From NCBI RefSeq assembly GCF_030518235.1, contig NZ_JAULSA010000007.1, forward strand, positions 1-64,000: 64,000 nucleotides of DNA, in the 5' to 3' direction. Of this stretch, positions 51,202 through 59,384 are shown piece after piece. Under the pieces are notes generated by a model. It made no database searches, had not been told where the DNA came from, and worked only from the letters and a program-made list of their open reading frames with translations. The stretch's first letter is position 1. Every line of letters starts with the position of its first letter. The DNA comes from Saccharibacillus sp. CPCC 101409. GTDB taxonomy: Bacteria; Bacillota; Bacilli; Paenibacillales; Paenibacillaceae. Both the position numbers and the translations under genes were made by a program.

Positions 51202-53094
51202 ATGAATCAAACGAAGATCCCCAAACGGATTTCGTCGGCGCTGGTGAACTCGCTGAGCGCGGGCGTGGTGCCGCGGATCGGACTTGAATATATAGCGGTC
51301 GGACGCAGGCTGGAGATCGAATCGGTACTGCGGGAACTGGGCAGCGTGGCCGAAGGCGGCGCGGCGTTTAAACTGATTACGGGCCGGTACGGCAGCGGGA
51401 AAAGTTTCCTGATCCAGATTCTGCGCAACTATGCGATGGACCGCGACTTTGTCGTGGCGGACGCGGATTTGTCGCCGGAACGGCGGCTGGTCGGCACGAA
51501 AGGACAGGGTCTGGCGACGTACCGCGAGCTGATGACCCATCTGTCCACGCGTACGCGGCCGGACGGCGGAGCGCTGGAAGCGGTGCTGCAAAAATGGTTC
51601 GGCGCGCTTCAGCAGCAGGCGATGGCGGAAAGCGGTCTGCGTCCGGACGACGAGAAACTGCCGCTGGAAGTGGAACGCCGCATTTTCGAAGTGACCGGAA
51701 ATATGGAACATATGGTGCACGGGTTCGACTTCGCGCGCGTGCTGTCGGCCTACTGGAACGGCTACAAGCTGTCCGACGACGAGCTGAAGCAGAATGCGCT
51801 GCGCTGGCTGCGCGGCGAGTTCCCGACCAAGACCGAAGCGCGCAAAGCGCTCGGGGTCGGGGTGATCGTCGACGACGACAACTGGTACGATTACACGAAG
51901 CTGTGGGCGGAGTTCATGGCGCAGATCGGCTACAAGGGACTGCTGCTGTTTATCGACGAAGGCGTCAATCTGTACAAGATTACGAATACCGTTTCCCGGC
52001 AGAGCAATTATGAAAAGCTGCTGACGATCTTCAACGATACGATGCAGGGCAAAGCGCAGCATCTGGGCATCTTCCTCGGCGGCACGCCGCAGTTCGTGGA
52101 AGACCAGCGGCGCGGGCTGTTCAGCTACGACGCGCTGCGCTCGCGCCTGGTCGCCGGACGCTTCGGCGAAGGCGCGGGCATGCTGCATTACGCCGGCCCG
52201 ATCCTGCGGCTGGAGATGCTGTCGCACGCGGAAATCCTCGTGCTGCTGGAGAAGCTGCGCGATCTGCACGCGTCGCATTACGGCTACGCGGCGGCGCTGG
52301 ATCAGGGGCAGCTGATGCGCTTTATGGAATCCGAGCTCGGCCGGATGGGCGCGGACGCGCTGCTGACGACGCGCGAAGTCGTGCGCGACTTCATGGACCT
52401 GCTCAACACGCTGCACCAGTATCCGGAGCGCGGATTCGACCAGCTGCTGCCGGACGCGATGAACCGTCCGGCTCCGGGCGGCGCGTTCGCCGGACTGGGC
52501 GCGCGCGGCGGAGAAAGCGGCGGGTCTCCGTCCGCCGCGGACGCGGACCGCGCGGAGCGGAGCGCCGGTGAAACGGGCTTCGTTTCCGGCAGCCCGGCTC
52601 CGGGCGGCTACGGCCCGCAGGGCGGCAGAAGCGCGGGCTCTTCCGGCGGCGAAGCCGGGAGCGCGCAGAGCTACGGGCCGGGCCGCGGTTACGGCGGCTA
52701 CGCTTCGGGCTCCGATTCGCCCGAAGCCCGCGGAGCGCGCGGCGCTGCGGCCGGACCGGGCGAACCGCCTCGTCCGCGCGGCGACCTGTTCGCCGACGGC
52801 TACGCGGCCGGCGGGAACGCGCTGTCCGCTCCAAGCACGGAGCGGACGCAATACGGCGTGTCCGCCAATGAAGCGGACACCGCCCTTAACGGCTCCGGCG
52901 CGGCGCAGCCGGAGACCCCCGCCGCGCCTCGTCCGCGCGGCGGGGGCTTCCGCGGCGGCGAGAACGTCGAGACGCTGCGCGTCCCGGCCGACGCCTCGCC
53001 TTCGCATCACGGCGAAGCCCCGCCGGAGGCTTCGTCTTCGCAAAGCGAGCCGCCCGAGAATCAAGGCGATATTCTTGCGGAGCTTGACCTGTGA
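51202..53094 (+). CDS. BrxD-like (DUF2791) P-loop ATPase, 630 aa
   Basis: ATP-binding protein of the BrxC/BrxD family. Residues about 15-60 lead to Walker A GRYGSGKSFLI, then VVADADLSPERRLVGTKGQGLATYRELM, a family signature, and Walker B-like GLLLFIDEGVNLY near 250. The last ~200 residues (about 430-630) are disordered and rich in Gly, Ala, Pro and Arg, an unusual tail. In BREX type 2 loci BrxD sits beside the BrxHI helicase; here the helicase follows with a 4-bp overlap, but no PglX, PglZ or BrxA/B genes are present. The ATG at 51202 is used because a GTG at 51193 lies within the GGAGGTGAC ribosome site. Confidence 0.85.
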   Translation: MNQTKIPKRISSALVNSLSAGVVPRIGLEYIAVGRRLEIESVLRELGSVAEGGAAFKLITGRYGSGKSFLIQILRNYAMDRDFVVADADLSPERRLVGTKGQGLATYRELMTHLSTRTRPDGGALEAVLQKWFGALQQQAMAESGLRPDDEKLPLEVERRIFEVTGNMEHMVHGFDFARVLSAYWNGYKLSDDELKQNALRWLRGEFPTKTEARKALGVGVIVDDDNWYDYTKLWAEFMAQIGYKGLLLFIDEGVNLYKITNTVSRQSNYEKLLTIFNDTMQGKAQHLGIFLGGTPQFVEDQRRGLFSYDALRSRLVAGRFGEGAGMLHYAGPILRLEMLSHAEILVLLEKLRDLHASHYGYAAALDQGQLMRFMESELGRMGADALLTTREVVRDFMDLLNTLHQYPERGFDQLLPDAMNRPAPGGAFAGLGARGGESGGSPSAADADRAERSAGETGFVSGSPAPGGYGPQGGRSAGSSGGEAGSAQSYGPGRGYGGYASGSDSPEARGARGAAAGPGEPPRPRGDLFADGYAAGGNALSAPSTERTQYGVSANEADTALNGSGAAQPETPAAPRPRGGGFRGGENVETLRVPADASPSHHGEAPPEASSSQSEPPENQGDILAELDL

Positions 53095-55292
53095 GCGCGG
53101 ATCATCCGTTTTACCGGCTGGCGCCGTTTATCCAGGAATATATCTACCGCAACGGCTGGGAAGAACTGCGCGAAGTGCAGGTGGAAGCCGGCCGGGTCGT
53201 GCTGGACACAAGCCATCATATGCTGATTGCGTCGGGCACGGCGTCCGGCAAAACGGAAGCGGCGTTCTTCCCGGCGCTGACGCTGCTCGACCGGGAGCCG
53301 TCGCGTTCGGTCGGCATCCTGTATATCGGGCCGCTCAAAGCGCTGATCAACGACCAGTTCCAGCGCCTCGAAGGACTGCTGCGCGACGCGCATATCCCGG
53401 TCTGGCACTGGCACGGCGACGTGCCGCAGTCGGAGAAAACGAAAGTCATGCGCAATCCGTCCGGCGTGCTCCAGATTACGCCCGAATCGCTGGAAGGGCT
53501 GCTGATGAACCGCCCCAACGCGATTCCGGCGCTGTTCGGCGATCTGCGCTTTATCGTGATCGACGAAGTGCACGCCTTCATGGGCGCGGACCGCGGCGCG
53601 CAGGTGCTGAGCCAGCTGGAGCGGCTGTCGCGCATGGCGGGCTGCTCGCCGCGCCGCATCGGCCTGTCGGCGACGCTCGGCGACTACGAGTCCGTCAAGT
53701 CCTGGCTGGCCGGCGGCACGCATACCCCGGTCGATCTGGTCTCGCCGCAGGGCGGGCGCAAGCTGCGCCTGTCGATCGAGAACTTCGCCATGCCGGATGC
53801 CCGCGACGAGCGGCAGGCGGAAGCGCTGGAGAACGCGAAGAAGTCGTACAACAACTTTATCTATGACCATACGCATCTGAAGAAAGCGCTGGTGTTCACC
53901 AACAGCCGCACCGTCGCCGAGACGACGATTCTGGAGATGCGCCGCATCGCGGCGCAGCGCGAGCAGCCGGATGTGTTCCACGTGCATCACGGCAGCATCT
54001 CCGCCATGCTGCGCGAGGAAGCCGAAGCCGCGCTGCGCGAAGGCTACGGCCCGGCGGTCGCGGCGGCGACGCTGACGCTGGAGCTGGGCATCGACCTGGG
54101 CAGCCTGGAGCGGGTGATGCAGCTCGGCGCGCCTTACTCCTGCGCGAGCTTCGTCCAGCGGCTCGGCCGTTCCGGCCGCCGCGAAGGCGCGGTCGCGGAG
54201 ATGATGTTCGTCTGCGCGGAAGAAGACGACGAGGAAGCGCAGCTTCCGGCGCGCATGCCGTGGACTTTGCTGCGGGCGATCGCGGTGTGCGAGCTGTACG
54301 TCAAAGAAAAATGGATCGAGCCGCAGGTCGTCCGCAAACTTCCGCTCGGGCTGCTGTACCACCAGACGATGAGCGTGCTGCGCAGCTTCGGCGAAGCGGA
54401 AGCGTCGGAGCTTGCGCGCTCCGTGCTGACGCTGCCTCCGTTCGCCAACTTTACGACGGACCAGTACCGCGAGCTGCTGGAGTATTTGCTGGCGACGGAC
54501 CACATCGAGCAGACCGAAGAAGGCAATCTGATCGTCGGCCTGATGGGCGAGCGGGTGTCCGGCCATTACCGCTTCTACGCCGTATTTCAGGATGAAGAAG
54601 AACATTCGGTGTACGACGGTTCGGAAGAGATCGGTTCGATCACGACCGTGCCGCCGGCGGGTTACTGTTTCTCGCTCGCGGGCCGGCTTTGGAAAGTCGA
54701 AGAAGTGGACAACCGCCACAAAGCCGTCTACGTCAAGCACGCCAAAGGCAAAGTCGATACGCTCTGGCTCGGCGCCGGCGGCGATATGCACACGCGGATC
54801 GTGCGCAAGATGCGCGATATTTTGCGGGAAAGCACGCTTTACCCGTATCTCGCGCCCAACGCGGCGGCCCGGCTCGAACGCGCCCGGCGTTTGTCGCGCG
54901 AGACCGGCCTGACCGAGCGCCTGGTGCTGCCGGCGGGCGGCGATTCGCTGTTCGTGATGCCGTGGGTCGGCAGCCGCGAATTCCGCACGCTGGAGCGCCT
55001 GCTCAAGAACAATCTGTCGCAGCAGCTGTCGCTGCGCTCGATCGTGCCGATGGAGCCGCATTACATGGTGGTCGCCGGACGCACCGACGCCGCCGAACTG
55101 GAGCATCTGATCGTATCGGAAAGCGAGCGCATGGAAGATTCGATCGCGCTGCTGGACGAATTCGAAGCGCCTTATCTCGGCAAATACGACGAGTTTACGC
55201 CGCCGGCCCTGATCCGAGCCGCTTTCGCGGCGGACGGATTGGATCTCGACGGACTGCGGCGCGGGCTGCGCGAAGCGAAATTGGGAATGTAG
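53091..55292 (+). CDS. Lhr/BrxHI-like superfamily 2 helicase, 733 aa
   Basis: DEAD/DEAH-type nucleic-acid translocase. Motif I is ASGTASGKTEAAF (about residues 46-58), motif II is VIDEVHAF (DEVH) near 158, and motif III is LSATLGDYE near 193. Motifs IV-VI include VFTNSRTVAE, VAAATLTLELGIDLG and QRLGRSGRR near 350. A C-terminal winged-helix and beta domain follows. It begins at GTG 53091, overlapping the BrxD-like stop (GTGA), so the two are made together. Together with TerB-N/C this suggests an ATP-driven DNA-processing or anti-phage complex; that is inference. Confidence 0.88.
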   Translation: MSADHPFYRLAPFIQEYIYRNGWEELREVQVEAGRVVLDTSHHMLIASGTASGKTEAAFFPALTLLDREPSRSVGILYIGPLKALINDQFQRLEGLLRDAHIPVWHWHGDVPQSEKTKVMRNPSGVLQITPESLEGLLMNRPNAIPALFGDLRFIVIDEVHAFMGADRGAQVLSQLERLSRMAGCSPRRIGLSATLGDYESVKSWLAGGTHTPVDLVSPQGGRKLRLSIENFAMPDARDERQAEALENAKKSYNNFIYDHTHLKKALVFTNSRTVAETTILEMRRIAAQREQPDVFHVHHGSISAMLREEAEAALREGYGPAVAAATLTLELGIDLGSLERVMQLGAPYSCASFVQRLGRSGRREGAVAEMMFVCAEEDDEEAQLPARMPWTLLRAIAVCELYVKEKWIEPQVVRKLPLGLLYHQTMSVLRSFGEAEASELARSVLTLPPFANFTTDQYRELLEYLLATDHIEQTEEGNLIVGLMGERVSGHYRFYAVFQDEEEHSVYDGSEEIGSITTVPPAGYCFSLAGRLWKVEEVDNRHKAVYVKHAKGKVDTLWLGAGGDMHTRIVRKMRDILRESTLYPYLAPNAAARLERARRLSRETGLTERLVLPAGGDSLFVMPWVGSREFRTLERLLKNNLSQQLSLRSIVPMEPHYMVVAGRTDAAELEHLIVSESERMEDSIALLDEFEAPYLGKYDEFTPPALIRAAFAADGLDLDGLRRGLREAKLGM

Positions 55293-55348
55293 CGGACCGT
55301 TTGAGCGAAAGCCCGTCGCACAAAGCCTCTTCTGCTCGCGGATGTCGT

Positions 55349-55547
55349 ATCATTGCTGCATATACGCATCATTTTCGCCGGAAAACGGATTTATTCGAGC
55401 GGTTTGTGCGTATAGGCATCAATTTGACGGGCAAAGAGCCGGTTAAGCCGATAAAAGCCCTGATTTGCCGAAAAATGATGCGCATATGCACGATTGCCCG
55501 GTAGCTCCTTACCAATCGGCCCAAATTGATGCGGATTTGCATCATTG
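55349..55547. repeat. Four-box intergenic element, type 2 (second locus)
   Basis: Copies start at 55349, 55402, 55471 and 55523 (steps 53, 69, 52). In one orientation they read AAAWTGATGC, about five bases, then YGCA and an ATTG-like end. Copies 1 and 2 are reverse, 3 and 4 forward. GCCGAT sits at the midpoint (55448-55453). Confidence 0.75.
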
Positions 55548-55586
55548 CCGCGCCGCGCTTAAACAAACCGCAAGCAAGCCGTTGTA

Positions 55587-55629
55587 AAAAAGTCTTTTGC
55601 CTTCCCTCGGGTGCGGCGGAAGACTTTTT
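55587..55629. terminator. Bidirectional terminator-like hairpin
   Basis: AAAAAGTCTT (55587-55596) and AAGACTTTTT (55620-55629) pair, with partial GCC/GGC extension inside. A-run and T-run suit termination in both directions. Confidence 0.75.
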
Positions 55630-55731
55630 GTCGTTTCGGACTTTCGTTTCGGACTGTCTTTTCATTTCGGGGCAACTTCCGCGCCGCCGTTTGCGTCTGA
55701 AAAGAAACCGGATAACGAGGAGGCGATCTTG

Positions 55732-56424
55732 TTGAGAAAAGGAATACGGACAGCGGGACCTGTCGGACGGAACGGGAGGAATCGGCAAAAGCGGATGGCG
55801 ATTTTGAGGGCTGCTCCGTTTCTTGCGCTGCTGCTGTTTGCATGGGGATTGGGAGCGTGCGGTGCTAAAAACGTCCAACCGGACGCACCGCGGCAGCCGG
55901 CGCAGGGCCAGGGAGCCGATTCCGCCGGCGGGTCTTCCGGCGGCAGCGACGCGGACGGGGACGTCGAACCCGGGGAAGAGTTTCCCGGGCTGGTCGGCTA
56001 CGTGGTCGAGAAGAGCGGCACCGGCATTCTGGTCGTTTCGCCGAAATCGCAAGACTTCAGCGCAAACGGAGGCGATTCGGAATATTACGACGCGACCTGG
56101 TTCAGCGGCGCGCCGGAAGAGATTCAAATTGGCATGAAAGTGGAAGCCTGGGCCAAAGGAAATGTAGTTCTGGAATCTTACCCCGGCCAGGCCGGAGCCG
56201 AGAAGGTGAATATCCTGCAGGCCGATGCGCCGGAAGGCGCCGATCTGCCGGAAGCGGACGTTATCCGCGCGGCGATCGGGCAGATCGACATCGACGAAGG
56301 CGACTTTGCGATTGTGCGCGGGGCGGAGTACGACCCGGCCGCGGATCGGTGGAACGTCGAGCTTTTGAATGGAAGCGGCCTCCAGCGCACCCCAGTCTCG
56401 ATCGAGATCGAGGACAAGGCCTGA
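55732..56424 (+). CDS. DUF3221 lipoprotein, 230 aa
   Basis: Predicted lipoprotein with lipobox LGAC (Cys about residue 43 from the TTG start, or 22 from an ATG at 55795). After a Gly/Ser/Asp linker, residues about 80-160 form the DUF3221 (YobA-like) domain: GYVVEKSGTGILVVSPKSQDF, then YYDATWFSG and IGMKVEAWAKG. A C-terminal ~65-residue region is unassigned. DUF3221 proteins are surface proteins of unknown function, often with OB-like folds. The TTG at 55732 has a GAGGAGG site 8 bases upstream; the ATG at 55795 gives a more normal signal peptide but a long ribosome-site spacing, so the start is uncertain. Confidence 0.8.
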   Translation: MRKGIRTAGPVGRNGRNRQKRMAILRAAPFLALLLFAWGLGACGAKNVQPDAPRQPAQGQGADSAGGSSGGSDADGDVEPGEEFPGLVGYVVEKSGTGILVVSPKSQDFSANGGDSEYYDATWFSGAPEEIQIGMKVEAWAKGNVVLESYPGQAGAEKVNILQADAPEGADLPEADVIRAAIGQIDIDEGDFAIVRGAEYDPAADRWNVELLNGSGLQRTPVSIEIEDKA

Positions 56425-56504
56425 TCGCCGCCGGGGCATCAAGCGCGCGGTATCAAGCGACCGTAAAGGGATCTGTTTATGCGGAAGAAAGGCGGTAAAC
56501 CAGC

Positions 56505-56576
56505 AAATGCCGCTGCGAATCGCTGTAACGGATCGCATGTCCGTTAGCGATCCGTATCTGCGCACAGCCGGCATTT
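56505..56576. repeat. Nested hairpin downstream of the DUF3221 gene
   Basis: AAATGCCG (56505-56512) pairs with CGGCATTT (56569-56576), and an inner exact stem ACGGATCGC (56528-56536) with GCGATCCGT (56547-56555) lies inside. No T-run follows. Confidence 0.5.
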
Positions 56577-56604
56577 AACGAATCCGCCCGCCTGCAAACG
56601 CGAA

Positions 56605-56629
56605 AGCCCGGACCGCCGTCCGGGCTGTT
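56605..56629. terminator. Hairpin after the GrpB gene
   Basis: AGCCCGGAC (56605-56613) and GTCCGGGCT (56618-56626) form a tight stem. It may terminate the DUF3221 transcript from one side and the minus-strand GrpB transcript from the other; T-runs are short. Confidence 0.55.
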
Positions 56630-56690
56630 TGCGCTTGCGCGCTCCTTGCTCGCCGCCGCGTTTCCGCTCCCGGGCCTGCGCCAACATTCC

Positions 56691-57251
56691 TTATTCCCCT
56701 CTGCGTTTCCGCCCGTTCTCCCACGCCAGCGCCCTTTTTTCCAGTTCGCTCACAAAAGCTTTCTTCGCCGGGCTGTAGCCGCTCGTTTCTTCGAAACGCG
56801 CCGCCAGCTCTTCTTTAAACGAGCTGTACGCCGCGGCTTCGTCCGGGCGGGCGCGCAGATAGTCGCGGAGCGCAAGATGCCGCGCGATCTGCGGGCTGCC
56901 GGCTTCGTAAAAGTGGATATGGTGCGTGCGCTCCTCGCCGCCTTTGCGGAAGAGCCGCCGGCCCGGGATGCCCCAGTCGCCCGCGGCGTCGTAGCCGAGC
57001 GCGATCATCTCGTCGTTGTAGCCGTCGATCGCCGAAATATCGCGCACGATCGCCATCATATCGATCACGGGTTTGGCTTTCATGCCGGGAACCGAGGTGC
57101 TGCCGAAGTGCTCGAAGCGCAGGATTTCGCCGCCGAACACGCCGCGCAGAAACGCCGCTTCCCGCTCGAACCGCAGCGCCCAATCCGGGGTATACTCGCT
57201 TAAACGGACTTGTATGGAAATCTCTCCTTTAACGAAGTTTTTTTGTTCCAT
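56691..57251 (-). CDS. GrpB family protein (UPF0157), 186 aa
   Basis: Cytosolic protein of the GrpB/UPF0157 family, which has a nucleotidyltransferase-like fold and no proven reaction. The hallmark LRFEHFGSTSVPGMKAKPVIDMMAIV lies at about residues 42-68, followed by DWGIPGRRLFRKGGEERTHHIHFYEAGS and HLALRDYLRARPDEAAAYSSFK. Length is normal. The ATG at 57251 is preferred to an upstream one at 57281, since MEQKNFVKGEISIQV gives the usual short lead. Some GrpB proteins are fused to dephospho-CoA kinase; this one stands alone. Confidence 0.92.
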   Translation of the reverse strand: MEQKNFVKGEISIQVRLSEYTPDWALRFEREAAFLRGVFGGEILRFEHFGSTSVPGMKAKPVIDMMAIVRDISAIDGYNDEMIALGYDAAGDWGIPGRRLFRKGGEERTHHIHFYEAGSPQIARHLALRDYLRARPDEAAAYSSFKEELAARFEETSGYSPAKKAFVSELEKRALAWENGRKRRGE

Positions 57252-57308
57252 CGTCCATCCTACACCGGCCGCGAACCGCAAAACAACTCTGCCGCGGCAG
57301 GCGAAGTG

Positions 57309-57335
57309 TCATACTTTTGCGAGTATAACCGTCTA
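57309..57335 (+). promoter_or_regulatory. Candidate promoter of the second ECF operon
   Basis: TCATAC (57309-57314) and CGTCTA (57330-57335) with a 15-bp spacer. CGTC is the usual -10 core of ECF promoters; the -35 lacks the usual AAC. Short and tentative. Confidence 0.3.
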
Positions 57336-57371
57336 ATATAAAAAAAGAAGCACGGGAGAGGGGGAGCGGCG

Positions 57372-57968
57372 TTGAGTGAAGAAACATCGGCGGGGTACGG
57401 GGAAGAAGCCGGAGCCGCGCAGATGCGGGAAAACGACGGGGAACGGCAGATCAACGAGTGGTTCGACCTGTATTACGACCAGATTTATCAGTACCTGTAC
57501 TTTATGCTGGGGGATCGCGGCGGCGAAGCGGAAGATATTTTGCAGGAGGTCTTTATCAAGGCGTACCGCAATCTGCACACGTTCAAAGGGGACTCTTCTC
57601 CGCGTACCTGGCTGACGGCGATCGCGCGCAACGCGGCGATGGACGCTATGCGGCGCAAGCGCTGGACGCTGAACGATCTGCTGGCGGGCCGCGAGGAGAA
57701 AGCGCCGTCGGCGGAAGAACCGGAACGCGTGCTGCTGACGGAAGAGCGGCGGGAGAAAATGCTGGAACTGCTCGATGTGCTGAAGCCGGCGCAGCGGGAA
57801 GTGATCTTTTTCCTGTACCAGAAAGAATTGAGCATCAAGGAAACGGCGGAAATGCTGGACTGCACGGAAGCGAAGATCAGAACGATGAAGCACCGGGCGC
57901 TGAGGGCTTTGCGCAAAAGCGGCGAATTTGAGGAATGGATCGGGGGAGAGCTGAGCAATGGGGACTAA
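57372..57968 (+). CDS. ECF-type RNA polymerase sigma factor, 198 aa
   Basis: Region 2 (about residues 28-95) shows FDLYYDQIYQYLYFMLGDRGGEAEDILQEVFIKAYRNL and TWLTAIARNAAMDAMRRKR. Region 4 (about 125-185) shows LKPAQREVIFFLYQKELSIKETAEMLDCTEAKIRTMKHRALRAL. The profile is close to SigV/SigW-like or SigX-like extracytoplasmic sigma factors. The start is TTG at 57372 after GGGAGAGGGGGAGCGG. The stop overlaps the next gene by 11 bp, coupling it to a membrane regulator. Confidence 0.93.
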   Translation: MSEETSAGYGEEAGAAQMRENDGERQINEWFDLYYDQIYQYLYFMLGDRGGEAEDILQEVFIKAYRNLHTFKGDSSPRTWLTAIARNAAMDAMRRKRWTLNDLLAGREEKAPSAEEPERVLLTEERREKMLELLDVLKPAQREVIFFLYQKELSIKETAEMLDCTEAKIRTMKHRALRALRKSGEFEEWIGGELSNGD

Positions 57969-59025
57969 CGGACGCACGGACGGACGGGGAAACGGACGGG
58001 AGCCGCGAAGCGGTCTGATCGATATTCCGAAGCTGGACGAGCAGCGCAAGGAGCAGATTCGCAGCGGCATTTTGACGGGCATTCGTTCCTGGAAAAAAGA
58101 AGCGGACGAGCCGCAGCGCGCCAAAGGGAACGGCCGCCGCCGCGGAATGATCGCCGGAGGAATCGGCGCGGGGTTCGCCGCCGCCGCGCTGGCGGTCGTA
58201 CTGGTGCAGACGGACGGGCTGAGCGGGCCTGCGGCTTCGGGCGGCGCGCCGCAGGCGGCGGACACGGCGGCGGGGAGCGTAGAAGAAAGCGGCACGGGGG
58301 CGAACGGAACGGAAGCGGACGGCGGGGCGGCGGCTTCTTCGGAACCGGGCTTTCTCGATCTGCCGCGGGCGCCGCACGAACTGTCGGCTCTGAGCGCGGA
58401 CGGCGCCGAGATGCCGGAAGGAATCGCCGATACGCTGAACGGATTGACGTACGACGAATTTCGCGGACGCTGGCAGCAGAACGCGGCGGACGCCGACGAG
58501 GATACGCAAAAGCTGACGTCGCTCGAAGGAGAGGAACTGACGCTCGGCAGCAGCCTGCCCCGGCTCGACGAGACGCTTCAGGCATTCGGCGACCCCGCTC
58601 TGGGATACGGGTATACGGCCTGGACCGACAACGAGGACGAAGAACTGCGGGAGATCGATTTTCGCCTGGGATCGCCGGCCGTCGGACAGGGGCAGGACGA
58701 GTCGGAGGCGGCGCTGCTGCGCTTCGTGACGACCGTGTTTCAGCCGGAACTGAGCGAAACCGAGCGGGCAAAAGTGCTGGACCAGCTGCGTTTTCGCGAC
58801 TATGAACGCGCGGGCGGCTACCGCATGTCGGAAAGCGGGGGACTGCTGTACACGCTGGATCGCAGCGGGGAGCGCGCGATGCTGATCGTACAGTTTCTGC
58901 GCCGAGACGACCAGCCGGATGCGCTCGGGAAGTGGCAGGATTCGCTGCTGGAAAGCGTGCGCGGCGCCGTGAAGGGAGCGGAAACCGGTTCGCAGACGGA
59001 TTCGGGGACAGGATCGGGGAAATAA
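57958..59025 (+). CDS. Probable anti-sigma factor, 355 aa
   Basis: An N-terminal cytosolic segment of ~60 basic and polar residues (PKLDEQRKEQIRSGILTGIRSWKK is the likely sigma-binding helix) is followed by one membrane helix (MIAGGIGAGFAAAALAVVLV, about residues 63-82). A Gly/Ala/Glu linker and a ~220-residue extracytoplasmic domain of unknown family follow. No zinc motif is seen. Overlap with the ECF gene and the topology support an anti-sigma role. Compared with the similar pair at 15 kb, the two outer domains show no obvious shared motif. Confidence 0.7.
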   Translation: MGTNGRTDGRGNGREPRSGLIDIPKLDEQRKEQIRSGILTGIRSWKKEADEPQRAKGNGRRRGMIAGGIGAGFAAAALAVVLVQTDGLSGPAASGGAPQAADTAAGSVEESGTGANGTEADGGAAASSEPGFLDLPRAPHELSALSADGAEMPEGIADTLNGLTYDEFRGRWQQNAADADEDTQKLTSLEGEELTLGSSLPRLDETLQAFGDPALGYGYTAWTDNEDEELREIDFRLGSPAVGQGQDESEAALLRFVTTVFQPELSETERAKVLDQLRFRDYERAGGYRMSESGGLLYTLDRSGERAMLIVQFLRRDDQPDALGKWQDSLLESVRGAVKGAETGSQTDSGTGSGK

Positions 59026-59171
59026 AGGACGGATCGACCGGGACATCAACGAAAGTTTACGAAAAAGATAGGCTAGTGGAGTAATGTTCGGAAAAAGAAT
59101 GTTATTTCAGTGGAAAAGAGTCGATTCGGAATAAATTTTACGCTGAAATCGAATAATTCCGGTTAACAAAC

Positions 59172-59200
59172 TTGACTCTTTGCGAATGATCCGGTATGAT
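59172..59200 (+). promoter_or_regulatory. Sigma-A promoter of the riboswitch-controlled gene
   Basis: TTGACT (59172-59177) and TATGAT (59195-59200) with a 17-bp spacer; start of transcription expected near 59207, about 40 bases before the aptamer. Confidence 0.8.
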
Positions 59201-59246
59201 GTGTTTTGTTAAAAGGCGAACAATTACAATCACATTCAATCGATCA

Positions 59247-59312
59247 TTCGTATATTCCCGGAAATAAGGTCCGGGAGTCTCTACCAGGGAACCGTAAAGT
59301 CCCGGCTACGGA
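59247..59312 (+). ncRNA. Purine riboswitch aptamer (guanine-type C74)
   Basis: P1 is TTCGTA (59247-59252) with TACGGA (59307-59312). P2 is CCCGG...CCGGG around 59257-59275. The J2/3 segment reads AGTCTCTACC, and P3/L3 includes ACCGTAAAGTCCC. The J3/1 segment reads G-C-T-A, with C at the ligand-pairing position, pointing to guanine or hypoxanthine. The base before it is G where most family members have A, so the exact ligand is worth testing. Confidence 0.88.
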
Positions 59313-59354
59313 TAGGATGCTTTTCGCATACCTGCCGGGAGCCGGGCTTTTTTT
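59297..59354 (+). terminator. Riboswitch terminator overlapping the aptamer
   Basis: CCCGGCT (59301-59307) pairs with AGCCGGG (59340-59346); the inner hairpin GGATGC-TTTTC-GCAT-A-CC strengthens it; T7 follows at 59348-59354. The 5' arm uses bases of P3, J3/1 and P1, so the terminator and the folded aptamer exclude each other. Confidence 0.8.
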
Positions 59355-59384
59355 GCGCCCATATAAGAGGAGGAGACCCCAATC

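Larger units (their letters stand above)
55293..55731. other. 439-bp intergenic region after the helicase gene
   Basis: It contains a four-box element (55349-55547) and a bidirectional hairpin (55587-55629). No gene was identified. Confidence 0.65.
59026..59384. other. 359-bp leader region with promoter and purine riboswitch
   Basis: It holds the AT-rich stretch 59060-59170, a sigma-A promoter (59172-59200), a purine-class aptamer (59247-59312) and an overlapping terminator (59297-59354). Confidence 0.8.

Noticed and set aside
50971-53064. 697-codon minus-strand reading opposite the BrxD-like gene
   Set aside because: The plus strand has Walker motifs and family signatures; the antisense frame shows none.
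46524-55292. BREX defence locus
   Set aside because: Only BrxD-like and BrxHI-like genes are present; BrxA, BrxB, BrxC/PglY, PglX and PglZ are missing, so the name BREX is not justified.
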